A stretch of DNA of 64,000 nt from JAEUHO01 sp046350655. Lineage in GTDB: Bacteria > Planctomycetota > PLA2 > JAEUHO01. Below the pieces are notes generated by a model. The model saw only the letters and a program-made list of their open reading frames with translations, made no database searches and was not told the DNA's origin. The translations under genes were made by a program, and so were the position numbers. Positions 17,016 to 25,754 of this stretch are shown here, in pieces (position 1 is the stretch's first letter; each line of letters opens with the position of its first letter). Where the stretch lies: assembly GCA_046350655.1 (NCBI GenBank), contig JAXMAB010000010.1, positions 186,001 through 250,000 on the forward strand, written 5' to 3'.

Positions 17016-17875
17016 ATGAAAGCGACCGGGTATTCGGACGATCTCGCGTACGTGCACCACGTCGGCTTCGAAGGGTTCGCCGAACGCGCGGCCCCGTGGA
17101 TCCTCGGGGGCCTGCGCCGCGCGGGGCTGCGCCGCGGCACCGTGGTGGACCTCGGTTGCGGGTCGGGTGCGTTCGCGGCGAGGGCCGTGGCCGCCGGGCA
17201 CCGCGTCGTCGGGATCGACGTGTCGCCGTCGATGCTCGCGATCGCGCGCCGCCGCGCGCCCGGCGCCACGTTCCGCCGCGCCTCGTTCGCGGATGCCGCA
17301 CTGCCGCGGTGTGATGCCGTCGTCGCCCTCGGCGAGGTCCTCGGCTACCGCTTCGACCCGCGGGCCGGGCGATCCGCGCTGCGGCGCGTGTTCCGCCGCG
17401 TGTTCGACGCGCTCGCGCCCGGCGGGATGTTCGTCTTCGACGTCGCCGGCCCGGCCGCGGCACCGTGGACGGGACGCGGGACCGCGTCGTCGCCGGCGAC
17501 GACTGGGTCGTGCGCGTGCGCCGCACCGAACGCGCGGGGCGGCTCACGCGCGCCATCACGACGCTCCGCCGCGCGGGCCACGGGTGGCGCTGCACCGAGG
17601 AGACCCACGTGCTCGCGCTGTTCCGCCCCGAGCAGGTCCTCGACGACCTCGTCGCGGCGGGGTTCGTCGGCGCGCAGGTCGCGGGCTTCGGTCGCGAGCG
17701 CTTCCCCGCGGGGCTCGCGGGCTTCGTGGCGCTCAAGCCGCAGGCCGGCGACGCGAGGCCTGGCGCGCGGCGAGGCCCGCGGGCCGCCGCCGCCGGTCGC
17801 GCGACCGACGGCGGCGGACGGGCCTCGCGGTCCCGGAGTTCGACTTCGGCCCGGGTCAGGGGCGCGAGGCGGTGA
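17016..17875 (+). pseudogene. Class I SAM-dependent methyltransferase, broken by a frameshift
   Basis: The first frame encodes VVDLGCGSGAFAARAVAAGH (SAM motif I), VVGIDVSPSMLAIARRR (motif II) and LAPGGMFVFDVAGP (post-motif region). At about 17455-17465 homology switches to the frame whose codons start one base earlier: WVVRVRRTERAGRL and then HVLALFRPEQVLDDLVAAGF continue the same family. One missing base would explain it. Together the parts give about 245 family-like residues, then a tail of about 45 residues encoded by a family A repeat. The stop at 17875 lies inside the convergent neighbour. It is either a recent pseudogene or a sequencing error. Confidence 0.7.
17748..17836. repeat. Family A compound element with strong central hairpin
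   Basis: Imperfect family A arms at 17748-17763 and 17769-17783 face an exact reverse copy at 17819-17836. Between them an inverted repeat (about 17785-17818) of CCGCCGCC and GGCGGCGG type forms a long GC stem. The element lies at the shared 3' end of two convergent genes and is read through by the methyltransferase frame. Confidence 0.6.
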
Positions 17876-19459
17876 GCGGGAGCTGCACCTCGAAGAACTG
17901 GCGCTCGCGCTCGACGAAGGGGCTGTTCCAGCCCATGGAGCGCACGGGCCCGGCGGCCGCCCACTCGGGGTGACGGGCGAGCCAGGCCTCGAGGGCGGCG
18001 CGGGCCTCCTCGAAGGCGCGCGAGCCGAGCGGGCCGCGCACGCCGATGCTCGCGACCTGCGACGCCGGCACGTCCACGACCTCGACCGCGCCCTCGCGAC
18101 CGGTGCGGCCGATGGCGGGGCTGCCGTAGAGGAAGCCCATGGCGCCCGACGACGAGCCGTCGGTGCGCTCGTAGTCCATCTGGACGGGCGCGGTCATGGC
18201 GATGTCGTTGCGCTTGATGTGGTTGAAGAGCGTGAAGAAGCCGCTGTTGCCGGCGCCGTCGGCGCGGGCCATGCGGTAGGCGGGATAGCGCTTCAGCTCG
18301 ACCTCGCCGACGGTGGTGGGCGTGGGCCAGCCGGCCGGCGTCTCGGCCTCGCGCATCGGCTCGAAGCGGAAGTCGTCGCGCAGCTCGAGGAGGAGGCGGC
18401 GCAGGGCGGTGACGCCGCTCACCTCGCCCGAGGCGGCGGCGGCCGACGCGGTGGCGAGGCGGGCGCCGGCGCGCGAGTCGTTGCCGAGGCGGCGGACCGC
18501 GTCGTCGACGAGGGCGAGGGCGCCGGCGCGGTCACGCGCGTCGAGGGCGGCGGCCGCCCGCTCGAACGTCGTCGCGAACCCGGCGCGGTCGAGCACGACC
18601 GACGACGCGGGGACGGCCGCGGCGGCCGTCGCGCGCGCGGGCGCGGGCGCGGGGGCGGGGCCGCGGCGCCGGTGCGCGGCGTGGCGAGGGCGAGGACGCG
18701 GTCGAGGGCGGCGCGCAGCGTCCACGCGCGGTCCACCGGCGCCGCGCGGGACGCGACGGCGGCGAGGAGCGCGTCGCGCACGTCGGCGGGGACGACGTCG
18801 TCGGCGAGCGTGGCGACGGAGAGCGCGGCGAGCTCGTAGGCCGCGGCGCACGCGGCGTGGTTGCCGCCGTTGTAGAGGGGCACGCCCACGTCGAGGGCGC
18901 GTTCGACGACGCCGACGGCGCGCGCGAGGCGACCGGCGGGGGCCGTCGCGGGCGCGGCCGGCGGGAGCAGCACCGCGCCGATCACGTGGACGACGCCGTT
19001 GCTGGCGTCCACGTCGGTGGCGAGCACGGGGGCCGAGCCGAGCAGCAGGCGGCCGCCGTCGAAGCGGGCGGTCACCGTCGGGCCGAGGACCGTCTTCATG
19101 GGCGTGCCGCGCGCCAGGTCCGCCGCGGTCACGCGGCCGGGGAGCACGTGGTACGAGAGGATCGCGGCCAGCTGCGAGACGTTCTCGGGCTTGAGGAGTG
19201 ACTCGACGGTCCCGGCGGGCAGAGCGCGGAACGCCTCGTCGGTCGGCGCGAGGACGGTGAACGGGCCGGGGCCCGAGAGCGTCTCGACGAGGCCGGCGGC
19301 CTTCACCGCGGCGACCAGCGTCGAGAACCGCGGGTCGGCGACGGCGACGTCGACGACGGTGCCGCGCGCGGCGGCGGCGGCCGGACGGGCCATCCAGTGG
19401 CCGAGCGGGACGGCGGCGGCGAGGGCGAAGACGACGAGCGACAGCGACGAGCGGGCCAT
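17856..19459 (-). pseudogene. Fasciclin (FAS1) - SOUL heme-binding fusion, split by a frameshift
   Basis: The N-terminal frame (start 19459) has a signal peptide and a FAS1 domain: FSTLVAAVKAAGLVETLSGP, FTVLAPTDEAF, ILSYHVLPG and VHVIGAVLLPP. After a helical middle part, homology moves near 18640-18670 to the frame encoding VGEVELKRYPAYRMARADG, IAMTAPVQMDYER and SMGWNSPFVERERQFFEVQL, a SOUL/HBP domain. The switch lies in a Pro/Ala linker rich in G runs, so a one-base loss there is likely. An intact form would have about 534 residues and be periplasmic. Whether the split is real cannot be decided from this sequence. Confidence 0.65.
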
Positions 19460-19914
19460 GGGGGCCTCCGTGGGATCGAGGCCCGAGTTGTAGCCCCTCT
19501 CTGGACGGTGTGGGCGGAGTGATGGCTAAAAATCGACCGAAGCGGCCGGTTCCGCCATTCGGTGCCGGTCCCCATCTGGCGGAACCGGCGGATCCACCGG
19601 GGGGGGCGATACGTGCGGGCTGGCGCACGCTGCCCCGGCTGCCTCGAATGGAGGCTGTGCACCGCGCGCTCGCGAGGATCGAAGGGGCGCAGGGCGTCGA
19701 CGCGAGGAGCCCCAGCAGGAGGGTTCAGCTGTCGCGTGCCGAAACTCGGCTCGGCGCCGTGCATGGGCCACCTCTCGCAAGCGACGACCCATGAGCCGCG
19801 CACGCGGCGCTTCCCTCGTGCACCGCGACCGTGGCGAGCGTGGGGGCGGCCGATTGCGGGCCGGTCCCGGGGGTCGTGAAATGGGCGTCCGTCGTTCCCG
19901 TCCGTGGGGTTGCC
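19460..19914. other. Intergenic region with family B hairpin
   Basis: About 455 bases between the divergent FAS1-SOUL and TPR-CHAT genes. It contains the family B element at 19545-19589. Beyond that no gene-like frame with recognisable sequence is seen on either strand; short open frames look like chance. It presumably holds both promoters. Confidence 0.5.
19545..19589. repeat. Family B hairpin repeat, copy 1
   Basis: Perfect 13-bp arms GCCGGTTCCGCCA (19545-19557) and TGGCGGAACCGGC (19577-19589) flank a 19-nt loop containing GGTGCCGGTCCCC. The loop matches, in reverse orientation, 16 of 19 bases of the loop at 44677-44695. Confidence 0.75.
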
Positions 19915-22900
19915 ATGCCGCGACGACCGCTCGTGCTCACCGCCACCGTGTTCGCGGTAGGAGTACTCCACACACCTGCGCGCGCCGAGGACGCCCCGCC
20001 CGGTCCCGCACCGGTTCCCGCGCCGGAGGTCGAGAGGGGGGCGGCGCTGCAGCGGGCCGGCGTGCTCGATGACCAGGCCCAAGCGTTGCGCGTGCAGGGG
20101 AAGCCTGCCGAAGCCATCGCGGCAGCCCGCCAGAGCCTCGCGATCCGCGAGGAGGCGCTGGGTCCGGACCACCCCGACGTCGCCACGAGCCTCAACGCCC
20201 TCGCGGAGCTCCTCTACGAGAGGGCGAACTCTGCCGAGGCGAGGCCGCTGCTGGAGCGTGCGCTCGCGATCCGCGAGCGGGTGCTGGGCCGCGACCATGC
20301 CGACCTCGCGCCCGTGCTCAACAATCTCGCGACGCTCCTCGCCGATGCAGGGGAGCACGCGGCAGCACGGGCCCTCTACGAGCGTGCCTTGACGATCTTC
20401 GAGAGGACCGCCGGGACGGAACATCTCTTCGTCGGACAATGCCTCAACGACCTTGCGACGCTGCTACGCGACCAAGGGGCCTACGCCGAGGCCAAGCCGA
20501 TGCTCGAGCGCGCGCTCGCGATCTACGAGAAGGTCCTCGGGCAGGGCCATCCTCGCGTCGCATCGGTTCTGAGCAATCTGGCCGGCGTCCTTCGTGAGCA
20601 GGGAGCGTATGCGCAAGCGGGGCCTCTGTTCGAACGCGCGCTCGCGATCCGCGAGAAGACGCTGGGGAGGGAACACCCTTCGGTCGCCAAGAGCCTCAAC
20701 GCGCTCGCGGTGCTCCGATTCGACCAAGGGCGCTACGCGGAGGCGGGCGTGCTTCACGAGCGCGCGCTCGCCGTCTTCGAACGGGCGCTCGGGAAGGACC
20801 ACCCCGCGGTGGCCTCGAGCCTCGGCAATCTCGCCGTGCTCCGGACCGCGGACGGCGCCTACGCGGACGCGAGAGTCCTCTACGAGCGGGCGCTCGCGAT
20901 CGTCGAAAGGGCGCGCGGCAAGGACCACTCCGAGGTGGCGGCCATCCTCCTGGGGCTCGCTTCGGTGCTCCGAATCCAGGGCGGGGATGCCGAGGCGCGG
21001 CCGCTGCTCGAGCGTGCGCTCGCGATCGACGAACGGGCGCTGGGGCCTGCGCACCCCTACGTGGCCTCCTGCCTGGACGCCCTCGCCGCGGTCCATTTCG
21101 ACGAAGGCGACTACGCCGGGGCACGAGAACTCTTCGAGCGCGCGCTCTCGATCCGGGAGGCTGCGCTGGGGAAGGCGCACCCTTCCGTCGCCACCAACCT
21201 CGGCAACATCGCGGCGACCTTCCACGCGCAGCGGGCGCACACGGAGGCGAAGGCGCTCTTCGAGCGAGCGCTCGCGATCCTCGAGAAGGCGCTCGGACCC
21301 GAGCACCCCGCCGTCGCGAACGGCTTCCAGAACCTCGCCGAGTCGCTCAGGGCGCAAGGGTCCTACGCGGAGGCGACGGCGCTCTACGGACGCGCGCTCG
21401 CGATCGACGAGAGAGCGCTCGGGAAGGACCATCCCAAGGTCGCCGTCACGCTCAACAACCTCGCGGCGCTCCACAGCAACCAGCGAGCCTTCGCGCAGGC
21501 GAGGCCACTCTACGAACGCGTGCTCGCGATCGACGAGACGCACGCGCGCACGCAGTTCTGGGCGCTGAACGCGATGCAGCGTTTGGCATTGGTACGGCTC
21601 ACGCGCCACCATCTCGACAACTGGATTCGGTTCACCCGCGAAGCAGGCCTCTCCGGCCACGCGGAGGCACTTCGGATCCGCGGGATGGTGTCGCGCGCCG
21701 AGGCGGCCGAGCGTGCACTCGTGCGGCGTGCCACCGGCGAGCAGCGGGCGGCGCTCTCCTCGCTCCAGGCCGCGACTCGGCTCGCTGCCCGGCTCGCGAA
21801 CGAACCGCCAGCCGGGCGGGACCCGGTGGCTCGGGCCGCTTGGCAGGAGCGCTATGCGACGGCCGCCGCCGAGCGTGAACGTCTCACGCGACAGCTCTCG
21901 TCGCAGTTCGCGTCCGCGCGTGCGGAGCTCGAACGGCTGGACCTCGCCGAGGCCGACGTCCGCCGGGCACTCCCCGCCGACGGGGCGCTCGTCGACCTGC
22001 TCCGCGTGGGCGACGGCTACGTCGCCTGGGTCCTGGGCGCTGCGGGCGACACCGTGCGCGTCGAGGTCGGCGCCGCCGACGGGATCGATGCGGCGTGCGA
22101 GGCCTTCGTCACCGCGATCACCGACGACGTGGGCGACGAGCCGTCGCGCGAGGCGATCGCGAAGGCGGGCGCGGCCCTGCACGCGCTCGTGTGGGCACCG
22201 CTCCGGGGCAAGCTGGGCGCCGGAGTCAGACGCGTCGCGCTCTGCCTCGACGCCGCGCTCGCCTCCGTGCCGTTCGCGGCGTTGCCGGGGAGTGAGCCGA
22301 ACACCTACCTCGGCGACGAGCTGGAACTCTCGCACGTGTCCCATCCGTTCGATCTCGTGCCGCGCGCGGGCGAGCGCCATGGCACCGGGGCCCTCGTGGT
22401 CGGCGGCGTGGACTACGACCGCGCCGACCCAGGCTCCACGAAGGCGCCGCTGCCCGAGAGGCCCGCGGAGCTGGCTTCGCTCGACCGTGCGCCTCGCGGA
22501 GGGACGTTCGTGCGGATCCCCGCGACCCGGGTCGAGGCCGAGGGACTGCGGGAACGATTCGGAGCGGCGTCGACGACGCTGTTGCTCGGCGCCGACGGAA
22601 CGGAGGGCCGCCTCCGCGAGGGGGTGAAGGGAAAACGATTCGTGCACGTGGCCACCCACGGCTTCGTCCGGACAGACCTGCGCGCCGGGCTCTACGACCG
22701 CAAGATCAAGGAGGCGTTTCTCTCGGCGGACGCCGAGCGCCAGTTGTCGGTGGGACACGACCCGATGCTCTTGTCAGGGCTGGCGATGGCGGGCGCCAAC
22801 CCGCGCGACGGGGCGGGGGGTGACGACGGGATCCTCACGGCGCTCGAGGCCTCGTATCTCGATCTCGACGGGGTGGACCTCGTGACGCTCTCGGCCTGTG

Positions 22901-23193
22901 AGACGGCGAGGGGGACCCCGGAGTCGGGCGAGGGGGTGCTCGGATTGGTGGCGGCGTTCCAGATGGCGGGGGCGCGCAGCGTGCTCGCCAGCCTGTGGAA
23001 GGTGGACGACGCGGCGACGCAGCGGCTGATGGACGACCTCTACAGGCGGATGCTGCGCGAGGAGGCTCCCCGATCGCCCGCCGAGGCGCTACGGGAAGCC
23101 GCCCGGGCCCTGCGCACCGCGACGGACGGCTCGGGCAAGGCGCGCTACGCCGCACCCCGCTACTGGGCGGCGTTCGTCGCGTACACGGGGTAG
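19915..23193 (+). CDS. Exported TPR-CHAT caspase-like protein
   Basis: A 1092-residue protein. A signal peptide (MPRRPLVLTATVFAVGV, ending PARA) precedes EDAPPG. Residues about 45-530 hold eleven complete plus one partial 42-residue TPRs of the kinesin-light-chain type (for example LLERALAIRERVLGRDH). A helical region follows, then a C-terminal CHAT protease domain with the catalytic pair His915 (HVATHGF) and Cys995 (LSACETARG) and the final APRYWAAFVAYTG motif. CHAT domains are caspase/separase-like cysteine peptidases; with TPRs they usually sense a partner and cleave a target. Export is less usual. No gRAMP or CRISPR gene is nearby, so this is not a Craspase. Confidence 0.88.
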   Translation: MPRRPLVLTATVFAVGVLHTPARAEDAPPGPAPVPAPEVERGAALQRAGVLDDQAQALRVQGKPAEAIAAARQSLAIREEALGPDHPDVATSLNALAELLYERANSAEARPLLERALAIRERVLGRDHADLAPVLNNLATLLADAGEHAAARALYERALTIFERTAGTEHLFVGQCLNDLATLLRDQGAYAEAKPMLERALAIYEKVLGQGHPRVASVLSNLAGVLREQGAYAQAGPLFERALAIREKTLGREHPSVAKSLNALAVLRFDQGRYAEAGVLHERALAVFERALGKDHPAVASSLGNLAVLRTADGAYADARVLYERALAIVERARGKDHSEVAAILLGLASVLRIQGGDAEARPLLERALAIDERALGPAHPYVASCLDALAAVHFDEGDYAGARELFERALSIREAALGKAHPSVATNLGNIAATFHAQRAHTEAKALFERALAILEKALGPEHPAVANGFQNLAESLRAQGSYAEATALYGRALAIDERALGKDHPKVAVTLNNLAALHSNQRAFAQARPLYERVLAIDETHARTQFWALNAMQRLALVRLTRHHLDNWIRFTREAGLSGHAEALRIRGMVSRAEAAERALVRRATGEQRAALSSLQAATRLAARLANEPPAGRDPVARAAWQERYATAAAERERLTRQLSSQFASARAELERLDLAEADVRRALPADGALVDLLRVGDGYVAWVLGAAGDTVRVEVGAADGIDAACEAFVTAITDDVGDEPSREAIAKAGAALHALVWAPLRGKLGAGVRRVALCLDAALASVPFAALPGSEPNTYLGDELELSHVSHPFDLVPRAGERHGTGALVVGGVDYDRADPGSTKAPLPERPAELASLDRAPRGGTFVRIPATRVEAEGLRERFGAASTTLLLGADGTEGRLREGVKGKRFVHVATHGFVRTDLRAGLYDRKIKEAFLSADAERQLSVGHDPMLLSGLAMAGANPRDGAGGDDGILTALEASYLDLDGVDLVTLSACETARGTPESGEGVLGLVAAFQMAGARSVLASLWKVDDAATQRLMDDLYRRMLREEAPRSPAEALREAARALRTATDGSGKARYAAPRYWAAFVAYTG

Positions 23194-23273
23194 GCCGGCG
23201 GGCCGGGGAACGCCGGTCGATGGCTGGGGTCGCGAATCGAGGCCCATCGGCCTCGGGAGGGCAGACTCTCCGC

Positions 23274-23975
23274 ATGGGCGCCGGCCGACCGATGCGGATG
23301 TCGTGGCACGACCTCCTCTTCGCGCACGCCCCCGTGCCGGTCGCGGCGCTGCGCGCGGTCGTGCCCGCCGGCCTCGAAGTCGACACGTTCGACGGGGCCG
23401 CGTGGCTGGGCGTCGTGCCGTTCCGCATGACGCGCGTCGGGCCCCGCGTCCTCCCGCCGCTGCCCGGGCTCCACGCGTTCCCCGAGCTCAACGTGCGCAC
23501 GTACGTCACCCGCGACGGCCGGCCCGGCGTCTGGTTCTTCAGCCTCGACGCCGCGAACCGCGCCGCCGTGTGGACCGCGCGCACCTTCTTCCACCTGCCG
23601 TACTTCCGCGCCGCGATGACGTGCCGCGCGGACGGCGACGGGATCGCGTACGTGTCCGAACGCACCCACGCGGGCGCGCCGGCCGCCGCGTTCCGCGGGC
23701 GGTACCGGCCCGTCGGCGACCCGTACGCGACGCGTCGCGGCGACCTCGATCACTGGCTGACGGAGCGCTACTGCCTCTACGCGGCGCGCGCCGACGGCGC
23801 GCTGCGGCGCGTCGACATCGAGCACGCGCCGTGGCCGCTGCAGCGCGCGGAGGCGGCGCTCGAGGTGAACACGATGGCGGCGGCGGCCGGCTTCGCGTTC
23901 CCGCTCGCGGCGCCGCTGCTGCACTTCGCGCGGCGGATCGACGTCGTGTCGGGGCTCCCGGTCGCGCTCCCTTGA
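23274..23975 (+). CDS. YqjF-like DUF2071 protein
   Basis: A 233-residue cytoplasmic protein with the DUF2071 pattern: MSWHDLLFAHAPVPVAALRA at the start, VDTFDGAAWLGVVPFRM, ELNVRTYVTRDGRPGVWFFS, YFRAAM and WLTERYCLY. The family resembles acetoacetate decarboxylase in fold but its reaction is not established. The ATG at 23274 was taken; another six codons later is possible. Its TGA lies inside the left arm of a perfect inverted repeat shared with the convergent CocE-type gene. Confidence 0.8.
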   Translation: MGAGRPMRMSWHDLLFAHAPVPVAALRAVVPAGLEVDTFDGAAWLGVVPFRMTRVGPRVLPPLPGLHAFPELNVRTYVTRDGRPGVWFFSLDAANRAAVWTARTFFHLPYFRAAMTCRADGDGIAYVSERTHAGAPAAAFRGRYRPVGDPYATRRGDLDHWLTERYCLYAARADGALRRVDIEHAPWPLQRAEAALEVNTMAAAAGFAFPLAAPLLHFARRIDVVSGLPVALP

Positions 23976-24035
23976 CCGCGAGGCCCGGTGGCCGGCGGGC
24001 CACGGGGCTCCGCGGTCGACGGGCCTCGCGGTCAA
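23972..24035. repeat. Perfect paired family A inverted repeat spanning two stop codons
   Basis: TTGACCGCGAGGCCCG (23972-23987) and CGGGCCTCGCGGTCAA (24020-24035) are exact reverse complements, 16 bp each, with a 32-nt spacer. The TGA of the DUF2071 gene (23973-23975) and the TGA of the CocE-type gene (24034-24032) each lie within an arm at the same place. It is the cleanest example of family A as a bidirectional gene end. Confidence 0.85.
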
Positions 24036-25681
24036 CGCGGGGTGGTCGGCGCGGCGATCGGGAGCTCGATACGGCACCCGTCGCGCGCGAGGCGCAGCGT
24101 GACCGTCACGGGGAGGGGCGAGACCTCGTAGCGCGGCGCGTTGCTGCCCCCCAACGCGACGACGAGGCGGTGGCCCGCGACGACGTCGGCGGCGAGGTCG
24201 GGCAGCACCACCTCGACGTCGTAGGGGGCGCCGGCGACGACGGGGACGCGTCGCGCGAAGCCCTCGCGCAGCGAGACGCGGCGCGTCCCGTCGGCGAGGA
24301 GGATCGCGGCGCCGTCGGACCCGACGTCGATCAGGCGGACGTGGACGTCGGCGTCGAGGGGCGCGGCGTCGCCCGCGAGGGAGACCGCGAGACGCGCGCG
24401 CACGGCGCCGCGGATCGCGAGGGGCGCGGCGAGCGGCGGCGTCGCGCACGCGACGACGCCGGGATGGTCGAGCACGCCGGCGCGCTGGTCGCGCGGGCCG
24501 GAGGGGAGCGCGGGGTCGAGGTTGGCGCCGCCGACGGTGGGGACGGGGCGCGCGGGATCGTGGCGGAACGCGAGCGACGTCGTCGCCGGCGGCGGCGTGT
24601 CGGCGAGCACGCCGTCCGCGCCGAGGAACAGCGTCGTCGGCGTGGTCGCGGGCGGCCACGCGTCGCCGGACTCCCAGCGGTCGCTGCCGAGAACGGCCCA
24701 GCGGACGCGCGGGGTCGGCGGCGTCGCGACGCCCTTCAGGTACCGCGCGAACCACGCGGCGGTCGCCGCGCGGGCCACGCCGTAGGTGGCCGCGTCGTAC
24801 GCCCCGGCCGCGCCGGCGGCGAAGGAGGTCGTGAGGTGGTGCGTCCACGGGCCCATGAGGAGGCGGTGCGCGTCGCGGACGTCGGAGGCGCTCTCCGCCA
24901 CGAGGCGCGCGAAGTCGGCCGGCATCTCGCCGGCGTGCAGGTCGTACCAGCCGCCGATCATCAGCGTCGGGACGGCGATGCGCTCGGGCGCGGCCGCGCG
25001 CGCGACGAACCGCCACGCGACGTCCTCGAGCGGGTGCTCGCGGATCAGGCCGCCGGCGCCGAAGCCGAGGCGGTCGATCGTGCGCGCGTACTCGTCGCGG
25101 AGCACGCCGCCGGGGTGGAACGAGGCGTAGCTCCAGCCGAACGCGCTGACGATCGGCACGGTGCACCGCAGGTGGGGCGGAGCGGCCTCGGCGGTGCGGA
25201 ACTGCTGCTGGCCGAGGGCCGACGCGCCCCACGTGCCGACGTGGCCGTCGCAGAAGGGCTGCGCGGCGGCCCACTCGACCGTGTCGAACCCGTCGCGGCG
25301 GCGGACGTCGTAGCCCGGCTTCGTCGGGACGTCGCGCGAGCCGTGGCGGCCGCGGACGTCCACGACCACGAAGGCGTAGCCGTCCGGGTCGTCGAGGACG
25401 AGGCTCGGGGCGAAGCGCTCGCGGCCGTAGGGCGTCTGCACGAGGATCACGGGCCGGCGGACGTCGTCGGCCGGGGCGTGGACGTCGGCGGCGAGCGCGC
25501 CGCCGTCCGAGAGCGGGATCCGGACGGTGCGGCGCACGAACGGCCGCGGCGGGGAGGTCGGCGGCGCGGCCGGCGCCGGCGGGGCGGGGGCGTCCTGCGC
25601 CGCGGCGGGCCTCGCGGTCCCGAGGGGCAGGATCGCCGTCCCGAGGAGGAGGGCGAGCCACGGGGATCGGCGGGTGGGCAT
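24032..25681 (-). CDS. CocE/NonD-family hydrolase, secreted
   Basis: A 549-residue exported hydrolase related to cocaine esterase and X-Pro dipeptidyl-peptidases. After the signal peptide, VILVQTPYGRERF and VVVDVRGRHGS lead to GTWGASALGQQQF with the nucleophile Ser. GGWYDLHAGEM should carry the catalytic Asp and MGPWTHH the His. The C-terminal third is the jelly-roll domain of the family (ADVHVRLIDVGSDGAAILLADG). It probably acts on esters or peptides outside the cytoplasm. The end of the signal peptide (PLGTARPAAAQDA) is encoded by a family A repeat copy. Confidence 0.85.
   Translation of the reverse strand: MPTRRSPWLALLLGTAILPLGTARPAAAQDAPAPPAPAAPPTSPPRPFVRRTVRIPLSDGGALAADVHAPADDVRRPVILVQTPYGRERFAPSLVLDDPDGYAFVVVDVRGRHGSRDVPTKPGYDVRRRDGFDTVEWAAAQPFCDGHVGTWGASALGQQQFRTAEAAPPHLRCTVPIVSAFGWSYASFHPGGVLRDEYARTIDRLGFGAGGLIREHPLEDVAWRFVARAAAPERIAVPTLMIGGWYDLHAGEMPADFARLVAESASDVRDAHRLLMGPWTHHLTTSFAAGAAGAYDAATYGVARAATAAWFARYLKGVATPPTPRVRWAVLGSDRWESGDAWPPATTPTTLFLGADGVLADTPPPATTSLAFRHDPARPVPTVGGANLDPALPSGPRDQRAGVLDHPGVVACATPPLAAPLAIRGAVRARLAVSLAGDAAPLDADVHVRLIDVGSDGAAILLADGTRRVSLREGFARRVPVVAGAPYDVEVVLPDLAADVVAGHRLVVALGGSNAPRYEVSPLPVTVTLRLARDGCRIELPIAAPTTPR
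25605..25622. repeat. Family A copy inside a signal-peptide coding region
   Basis: GCGGGCCTCGCGGTCCCG is the exact reverse complement of 15238-15255. It lies in frame at the signal-peptide end of the CocE-type hydrolase, encoding GTARP. Because GCGAGGCCCG also fits common Glu-Ala-Arg codons, in-gene matches need statistical support; this one is 18 bp long. Confidence 0.5.
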
Positions 25682-25754
25682 GCCCCCTTCGTACCCGGGA
25701 CGGCGGCGGCAGGTTCCGGCCCGTCCGGTCGGGCCCCCCGTAGACTGGAGCGCG

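Noticed and set aside
17440..17470. Programmed -1 frameshifting in the methyltransferase
   Set aside because: No X-XXY-YYZ slippery heptamer or following pseudoknot is evident at the junction; mutation or sequencing error is simpler.
19510..19794. 94-codon open frame between the FAS1-SOUL and TPR-CHAT genes
   Set aside because: It runs through the family B hairpin, shows no family resemblance and lacks a ribosome site.
19915..23193. TPR-CHAT protein as part of a type III-E (Craspase) system
   Set aside because: No gRAMP, Cas1/2, reverse transcriptase or array is present, and the protein has a signal peptide.
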